A stretch of DNA of 64,000 nt from Azospirillum thiophilum (GTDB taxonomy: Bacteria; Pseudomonadota; Alphaproteobacteria; Azospirillales; Azospirillaceae). Both the position numbers and the translations under genes were made by a program. The stretch spans positions 1,290,910 to 1,354,909 of the forward strand of contig NZ_CP012402.1 of assembly GCF_001305595.1 (NCBI RefSeq), written 5' to 3'. Positions 10,101 to 19,100 of the stretch are shown piece after piece; position 1 is the first letter of the stretch, and each line of letters opens with the position of its first letter. The notes beneath the pieces are model-generated. The model was given only the letters and a program-made list of their open reading frames with translations, was not told the DNA's origin and made no database searches.

Positions 10101-13100
10101 CGGGGTCCGGTCGTTGGTCAGCCGGTCCGCGGAGACGCCGCTGTCGGACGCCGGAGCCAGGTCCATACTTGTCGGAGCGGTGCTTTCCGGTGTGATGGTC
10201 AGCGTCAGCGCGCTGCTCGCGGACGAGGTGTTGCCCGCCGCGTCCACCGCCATGACGGTCATGGCCTGGGAGCCGACAGTCAGCGTCGAGGTGCTTCCGG
10301 ACCAGTTCCCGGACGCATCCGCATCGGTCTCTCCAACCAGCGTGCCGTTGGCGAACAGCAGGATATGCGCGTTCGCCTCGGCGTTGCCGGTCAGCACCGG
10401 TTGCCGGACATTCGTCACGAGGTTGTTGAGATAGCCGCTGTTGCTGTCGGAACTCAGGACCGGAAGGCCGGGCGCCGACGGTGCGGTGGTGTCGATCGTC
10501 ACCGCCAGCCCCGAGGCGGAGGTCGCCGTGTTCCCCGCCTTGTCGACCGCTGTGACCGAGAGCTGACGCAGGCCGGAACCCAGCGTCGCCGACGTGATCG
10601 TCCAGGCGCCGGAGCCGTCGGCCGTCGTCGTGCCCACCACGCTGTTGCCGTCGTACAGCGTCACCACGCTGTCCGCCTCGACCATGCCGATCAGCGTCGG
10701 CGTGGTGTCGGTGGTGAGCAGGTCGTTGCGCTCGGCGCCGGTATCGGATGCCTGGGTCAGCAGCATCGAGCGGACGGGCGTGACGAGGTCGATGGTGACA
10801 AGCGGCGAAGCGGACGGGCTGGCGGTGCCGCTGTTGGCACCGGGCGCCACCGCCGTCAACGTGCGGTCGGCCACGCCCAGGTCGCTTGCCGTCAGGGTCC
10901 AGTGGCCGTTGCCATCGGCCGTAACCGTTCCGAAGAGGGTGATGCCCTCGCCGGCGAGATTCACACCCTCGTAGAGGGTAACGACGCTGTTGGCCTCGGC
11001 GCTTCCGCTCGCCTGCATGATCGAGCGGACGGCCGTGGTCACGTCGATGGTCACGACCAGCCCGCCCGAGGCGTCGCTGGTGTTCCCGGCCACGTCCGTC
11101 GCCCTCACGGTGAGCGTGTGCTCGCCCTCCGTCAGCGCGCCGGCCGTAACCGACCATTGGCCGTCACTGCCGGCGGTTCCAAGCCCGACGAAGACGCCGC
11201 CATCATACAATGTGATGATGCTGTTGGCCTCGGCGCTTCCGCTCACCGTCGGCGTGCTGTCGGCGGTCAGCCGGTCGCTGTTCGAGCTTCCGAGGTCGGA
11301 ACCCGCCGTCAGCACCGGCGTGGTCGGAACGGCCGCCGTCGTATCGATCGTGACGACGATCACACCGGCGGCGCTGGTGTTGCCCGCGACATCGACGGCG
11401 GTCGCCGTCAGCGAATGCGTGCCGTCGGCGAGTGTCGAGGCGACGGCGATGGACCAGATGCCGGATCCGTCGGCCGTGGCCGTGCCGACATCCTGGCCGC
11501 TGACGTCGTCGTGCAGCGTGACGACGCTGTTCGCCTCCGCCATGCCCAGAACGGTGGGCGTGGCGACGTTCGTGATTCGGTCGTTCGTCGCCGCGCCGCT
11601 GTCGGATCCGGTGCCCAAGCCCAGCCCGGAGGGCGTGGTCGAGGCAAGATCGATGGTGATGACGAGCGGGGCCGAGGCCGCGCCGGTGTTGCCTGCCACA
11701 TCCTGGGAAATGACGGTCAGGCTGTGCGTGCCAGCGCTGAGCGACGTCGAACTCATCGTCCAGGCGCCGGCGCCGTCCGAGGTCGTCGTGTTCAGGAGGG
11801 TCGCACCGTCGTACAGCGTCACCACGCTGCCCGGCTCCGCCGTCCCGCTCAGCACCGGCGTCGCGCTGTTGGTCACCAGGTCGGCGGTCGAGCCGCTGTT
11901 CGAGCCTGCCGTCAGGACGAGCGACGAAGGCTGGGGCGCGGCGGTGTCGATGGTGACGAGCAGGGCGGCCGAGGCGACGCTGGTGGTGCCGAACTGATCG
12001 ACGGTCGTCGCCGTCAGGGTGTGCGTGCCGTCTCCGAGGCCGATGGCCTGGACCGTCCAGTTGCCGTCGACACCCGCCGTCGACATGCCGACCATCGCCC
12101 CGCCGTCATACAGCATGACGATGTTGGAGGCTTCGGCCGTGCCGCGGATCGTCGGCGATGCGACGTTGGTCCGGTCGTCGGTCGCACTGCTGCCGGAATC
12201 CGTCGTCAGGTCCAGCCCGCCCGGCGCGGCGGCCTGCGTGCTGATGGTGACGATCAGTTCATCGGAGAGATCGCTGGTGTTGTTGGTGACGTCCACGGCC
12301 CTGGCCGTGAAGGTGTGGGTGCCGTCGGCCCGCGTCGGCGTGGTGAAGGACCAGGTGCCGAGCCCGCTTGCCGTGACCGTCCCGACCGAGGCGCCATTGT
12401 CATAGAGCGTGACGATGCTGCCCGCTTCGGCGGTGCCGGCGATGGTCGGGGTCGTGACGTTCGTCTTGTTGTCGGTCGTGTCCCGGCCGCTGTCCGATCC
12501 GGTGGCGAGAGCGAGCCCGCCGGGCTTGTCGGCAGTGAGATCGATGGTGACCGTGACGCCGTTGACGCCGGGGTTGCCGGCGTTGTCGAAGGAGGAAACC
12601 CCGAAATTATAGACACCGGCGGCGAGGGAACCCGACGGCGTGAAGCTCCAGGCGCCGGTGGTGGCGTTCGCGACCACCGTTCCGATGGCTTGGGCGCTTC
12701 CCCCGTCGAACGCGCTCGTGATGATGACGGTCCGGCCCGGGCCGAGCGTGCCGGCATTGTCCGTCCCCACGATGCCGCTGAGCGTCGGCATGGTGTCGGA
12801 GGTGATCCGGTCGCTGTTGGACGATCCGGTGTCCGAAAGCTGGGCAAGCTCGATCGAAACCGCATCCGGTACGGTATCGATGGTGAAGTTCAGTGCAACG
12901 GACGCGGTGCTGGTGTTTCCCGCCACGTCGACGATGGTGGCGAACAGCGAATGCGCCGTTCCGGTGCCACCTGCCAGAGCGGTGGTGGTGATCGACCAGG
13001 CGCCCTTGCTGTCGGCGGTGGCGGTGCCAAGCGGCGTCGATCCTTCCAGCAGGGTGACGACGCTCCCCGCCTCCGCCCGGCCGGTGATGGTCGGGGTGGT

Positions 13101-16100
13101 GGCGGAGGTCAGGTTGTCGCCCGCGAGACCGGTGTCGGAGGCGGCGGCCAGGGCAAGAGCCGTCGGGGCCGCCGCCGTGGTGTCGATCGTGACCGTCAGC
13201 GCCGCGGAGGCGGCGCTGGTGTTGCCGGCCGGATCGAGCGCGACCGCGGACAGCGTGTGCAGGCCGTCGGCCAGCGACGGCGTGGCGATCGACCAGGCGC
13301 CGCTGCCGTTGGCCGTCACGGTGCCGAGAGCCGTCAGGCCGTCATACAGCATGACGATGCTGTTCGCCTCGGCCGAGCCGGTGATGGTCGGCGTGAAGGC
13401 CGAGGTGACGAGGTCCGCCGTCGATCCACTGTTCGAGCCGACGCTGAGCACCGGGGTTCCCGGCGCGCCGGGCGCCGTGGTGTCCACCGTGATCGTCAGT
13501 GTCGTGGACGGGTCGCTGGTGTTGCCGGCGGCATCGACCATTCGGGCCGACAGCGTGTGCGCACCCGCGCCCAGCCCACTGGCGGCGATGGTCCAGGCGC
13601 CCGACCCGTCGGCCGTCCCGGATCCGATGAGGCTGGAGCCGTCATAGAGCCGGACGAGGCCGTTCGCCTCGGCGGTGCCGGTGAGGGTCGGCGAACCGGT
13701 GTTGATCAGCCGGTCGGTGTTGGAGATCCCGCTGTCGACGGCGAGCGTCGGAGTGCCGGGTGCGGCCGCCGAGGTGTCGATCGTGATGACCAGCCCGGCG
13801 GAGGCCACCGAACTGTTGCCGGCGCGGTCGACCGCGCTGGCGGTGAGGGTCCGCGTGCCCGGGACGAGAGTCCCGGTGGCGATCGACCAGACGCCCAGTC
13901 CGTTCACCGTGGCCGAGCCGTAGCTCACGCCACCGTCGTACAGGGTGACGACGCTGCCCGCCTCGCCGGTGCCGCTGATCGTCGGGTTGACGATATTGGT
14001 GACGCCGTCCGCGCTGGAGCTTCCGCTGTCGTAGGCGGCATCGAGGACCGGCGTGCCGGGCGCGGCCGCGGTGGTGTCGATGGTGACGGTCAGCGGCGAA
14101 CTTGCGGCGCTGGTGTTGCCGGCGGCATCGGCCGCCGTTACCGTCAGCGTGTTCACGCCGTCGGCCAGCGACGCGGTGGTGACGGTCCAGCCCCCGTTGC
14201 CGCCCGCGGTCGCCGTGCCGACCGCCGTGGCGCCGCTGTAGAGCGTGACCGTGCTGTTGGCCTCGGCCGAGCCGGACAGGGTCGGAGTGGCGATGTTGGT
14301 GAGGCGGTCCGTGTTCGACGCACCGCTGTCGGAACTGGGCGCCAGCGTCACGCCGGTCGGCGCATTCGGCACGACCGTGTCGATGGTGATCACCACGGCC
14401 GAGGACAGGTCGCTGGTGTTGCCGGCCGCGTCCATGCCGCGTGCGGTCAGCGTGTGCGTGCCGTTGCCCATCTGGCCGCTGGTGATGGTCCAGAGGCCCG
14501 TGCCGTCGGCGGTCGTCGTCCCGCGCAGCGTGCTGCCTTCATAGAGCGAGACGAACCCGCCGGCCTCCGTCGTGCCCGTGATGTCGGGCGTGGAATCGTT
14601 CGTCAGGCGGTCGCCGGTGACCCCGGTGTCGCTCGCGGCCGACAGATCCAGCGAGGGCATGGCCGCGGCGGTGTCGATCGTGACGACGAGAGCCGTGGAG
14701 GTCGAGCTGTTCCCGGCGAGGTCGGTCGCCTGGGCGGTCAGGCTGTGGCTGCCCGCCGACAGCGAGGGGGACAGCAGCGACCAGTTGCCCAGGCTGTCGG
14801 CCTGGACGGTGCCGAACGCGGTCGGGCCGTCATACAGGACGATCGTGCTGTTCGCCTCGGCCGTGCCGCTCAGCGGCAGGATGGAGATGTTGGTGATGCG
14901 ATCGCTGTTCGAGACGCCGCTGTCGGACGCAACGGCCATGAGCAGGCTGGGCTGCGGGGTGGACAGATCGACCGACAGGACGAGGTTGCTCGACACCGTG
15001 GACGTGTTGCCGGCCCGGTCGACGCTGAGCGCCGTCAGGGAGTGGCTGCCCTCGGACAAGGCGTTCGTGGTGAGCGAGAAGGCGCCGTTCGCGTCGGCCG
15101 TCGCCGAGCCGACGCTGACGTTGCCTTCATACAGGGTGACGACGCTGAAGCTCTCCGCCGTGCCGACGATCGTCGGCGTGGCGAGCTTGGTCAGCCCGTC
15201 GCTGGCGGACTCGCCGGTGTCGTCCCCGGCCGCGAGGGCCAGGTTCGACATCGTGACGTTTTCGGTGTCGATGGTGACGATCAACGGGCCGGACGCCGCG
15301 GCGGTGTTGTTGCCCGCCAGGTCGGTGACGCGGGCAACCAGCGTGTGGTCGCCATTGATCAGCGTCCCCGTGGTCACCGTCCAGTTCCCCGAACCGTCGG
15401 CGGTTCCGGTGCCGACGAGGGTGGCACCGTCGTAGAGCGTGATGACGCTGAGCGCCTCGGCGCTTCCGCTCACCGTGGGCGTGGTGTCCCTGGTCAGCAG
15501 ATCGCCGGTCAGGCCGGTGTCGGAGCCGGCGGTCAGGCTCGGCGCCGACGACGGCAGCACGGTGAGGTCGATGTTGACAATGAGGGCCGCCGACACGAGC
15601 GCCGTGTTGCCGGCCGGATCCACCGCATGGGCCGACAGCGTGTACAGGCCCTCGCCCAGCGTCGGGCTGGCGACCGACCATTGGCCGAGGCTGTCCGCCG
15701 TCGCACCGCCCAGCACGGTGGTTCCGTCAGGGTAATAGAGCGTGATGATGCTGCCGGCCTGGGCTGTGCCGGTGATGACCGGTGCCGTCACCGACGTGAC
15801 GGCGTCGTTGCCGACGCGGCCGCTGTCCGTCGCCGCCGTCAATGCCAGACCGCCGGGGGTCGGCGGCGTGGTGTCGATGGTCAGCAGCAACTGGCCCGAT
15901 GCACTGCTGGTGTTGCCCGCGGCATCCACGGCCCGGACGGTCAGCGTGTTCGCCCCGTCGGACAGGCTGCCGGCGGTGATCGTCCAGGCGCCGGTCCCGT
16001 CGGCGGTGGCCATGCCGACGCTGGCGCCGCCGCTGTAGAGATGGACGATGCTGAGCGCCTCGGCCGTGCCGGTCACGGTCGGGGTGGCGTCGGAGGTGAT

Positions 16101-19100
16101 GAAATCGCCCTGCGTGCTGCTGTCGGATGCCGAATCCAGCAACGGCGCGGAGGGCGCGTCGGGTGCAATGGCGTCGATGGTGATGATGAGCGGGGCCGAG
16201 GCGGCTGCCGTGGCGTTGCCGGCGGCGTCGACGACGCGCGCCGTCACCGTGTGTGCGCCGTTGCTCAACGGCGTCTCGATGGAGTAGACGCCCGAGCCGT
16301 TGGCCGTGCCCATTCCGACGAAATTGGCGCCGTCGTAGAGGGACACCACGGCGCCGGCCTCCACCGTGCCGGTGAAGGTGGGCGCGAGCAGGCGGGTCAG
16401 CCCGTCGCCCGTCACTCCGGTGTCCGACGCAAGGGCCAGGACCGGCGCGCCGGGCGCGTCGACGGTCAGGTCGACCGTCACCACCAGGGTGCCGGCACCG
16501 CTGGAGGTGTTGCCACTGGGATCGACTGCGGTGGCGGTGAGGGTGTGCGTGCCCTCGGCAAAGGCTGTTCCGGTGTAGGACCAGGCGCCGCCGCCATCAG
16601 CGACCAGGGTCGCCAGCGGCGTCAGGCTGCCGGACATGCCGTCATAGAGGGTGACGGTGCTGTTCGCCTCGGCCGAGCCGGTCAGCGACAGGGTCGTGGA
16701 ATTGGTGATGCGGTCCGTGCTGCTGTAGCCGGTATCCGACGCCGCGGTCAGTGCCAGGCCGCTCGGAGCCGGGGTGGACAGGTCGATGGTGACGGTCAGC
16801 GCCGCCGAGGCGGCCCCGGTGTTGCCGGCCGCGTCGATGGCCCGCGCCGTCAGCGTGTGCTCGCCTGCGCCGAGCGTGCCTGTCCCGATCGTCCAGACTC
16901 CGCCCGTCGCCACCTGCGTGCCGAGCGCGGTGGCGCCGTCATACAGGATGACGGTGGCGCCGGCTTCCGCCGTTCCGGTGACGGTCTGCGTGCCGATGTT
17001 GGTGACGTTGTCGCGGGCGCCGCTGTCGTCGGCCGGGTCGATCGAAAGCCCGCCCGGAGCGTCGGGCGCGGCGGCGTCGATGGTGACCGCGAAGGCCGCG
17101 GAGGGGTCGCTGGTGTTGCCGACGATGTCGACGAGGCGCGCGGTCAGGCTGTGCGTGCCGCTGCCGAGCGCGGAGCTGGTCACCGACCAGGTGCCGTCGC
17201 CGGCCACGGTGGCCGAACCGACGATGTTGGAACCGTTGTACAGCGAGACGACACCGCCGGCCTCCGCCGTCCCCGTGATGGTCGGAGCCAGGGTGCTGGT
17301 GATCGCGTCGCCGGTCAGGCCGGTGTCGGATCCGGTCGCCAGGGCGAGGCCGGTCGGGGCAGAGGCCGTACGGTCGATGGTGACGGTCAGGCCGCTGGAC
17401 GCGGCGCTGGTGTTGCCGGCGATGTCGACCGCCTGAGCGGTGAGGGTATGGTCGCCGGCCGCCAGCGAACCGGTGCTGAGCGACCATATCCCGCCGTCGG
17501 AGACGGTCACGGTGCCGAGCGCCGTGCCCCCGTTGTCGCGATACAGCGTGACGACGCTTCGCGCCTCGGCGGTACCGGTGATGGTGACCGCCTCGAGATT
17601 GGTGATGCGGTCATTGCCGACCGAACCGCTGTCCGATCCGGCTTGCAGCGCCAGCGCCCCCGGCTGACCGGGTGCCGTCGTGTCGATGGTGACCGTCAGC
17701 CCCGAGGAGGTGAGGACCGTCCCATAGGCGTCGATCCTGGCCTGGAGCGTGTGGGTGCCGTCGGTCGTCAGCGTGCCGGTCGACGCGATGGTCCAGAGAC
17801 CGGTACCGGCATCGGCCGTGCCGGTGCCCATCAGCGTCAGGCCGCTGTAGAGGGAGACCGTCGCGCCCGCGAGCGCGGTTCCCGTCAGGGTCGGCGACAC
17901 CACGTTGGTGATCCGGTCGTTGGCCACGCCGGAATCGGAGACGAGTTGCAGGCCGCCAGGCGTACCGATACGGCCGGTCACGGACAGCGATGTGGATGTG
18001 ATGGTTTCGTTACCGGCCGCGTCCAGCGCGCGCGCGGTCATCGTATAGGTTCCGCCGCCGAGTTCCGGCGTGGTGATCGTCCACAGGCCGTCACCGCCGA
18101 CGGTCGCGATCCCGAGCACCGCCGCCCCGAGGGAGGAGCCGTCATACAGCGTCACGACGCTGTTGGCCTCGGCGGTACCCGAAAGGATCGGGGTGAACTG
18201 GCCCGAAGGCCCGGCCGTATCCGCCGTCGGCGCCGACAATCCCGGTCCGGTGCGGTCGATGCTGATGACCAGGCCGGCGGACAATTGGCTGGTGTTGCCG
18301 GCCACGTCCACGGCATCGGCGGTCAGGGTGTGGGCGCCCTCGGTAAGGCCGGCGATCGTGGCAGACCAGTTGCCGGAGCCGTCGGCCGTCGCGCTGGCGG
18401 TCGAACCGCCGCCATACAGCGTGATCGTGGCGCCGGCCTCGGCCGTGCCGGTGATCGTCGGGGCGGACGCGTTGGTCAGGGCGTCGCTCAGGCTGCCGCT
18501 GTTCGTGGCGCCGCTCAGCGCCAAACCGCCAGGGGTGGCGGAGGTCTGGTCGATCGTGATGGTGAAGGCGGCGGAGGCGGCGCCGGTGTTGCCGGCGGTG
18601 TCCACCGCCCGCGTGGTCAGCGTGTGCGCCCCCTCCCCCAGGCTGGAGGAGATGACCGTCCAGGCGCCGGAAAGGTCTGCCGTGCCCGTTCCGAGCAGGG
18701 TGCCGCCCTCATACAGCCGCACGGTGCTGCCGGCCTCGGCCGTGCCCGCGATCACCGGGGCCGTCACCTGGGTCCGGTTGTCGCCCGGCGTGCCGCTGTC
18801 CGAATTCAGCGCGAGCGCACCCGGCGCGTTCGGTGCCGTCAGGTCGACGGTGACGGTGACGCCGCCGCTCGCGACGGAGGTGTTGCCGGCCAGATCGACG
18901 GCGCGGGCGGTCAGGGTATGGATGTCGCCGGTCAGCGCGGAGGACGCGACCGTCCAGTTGCCGTCGGCCCCCGCCGTGGCCTGGCCAAGCAGGGTCGAGC
19001 CTTCATAGAGAAGGATGATGCTGGAGGCCTCGGCCGAGCCCGTGACCGAGGGCGTCGCGAGGTTCGTCCTCGCGTCGCCGGTGACGCCGGTATCCGACGC

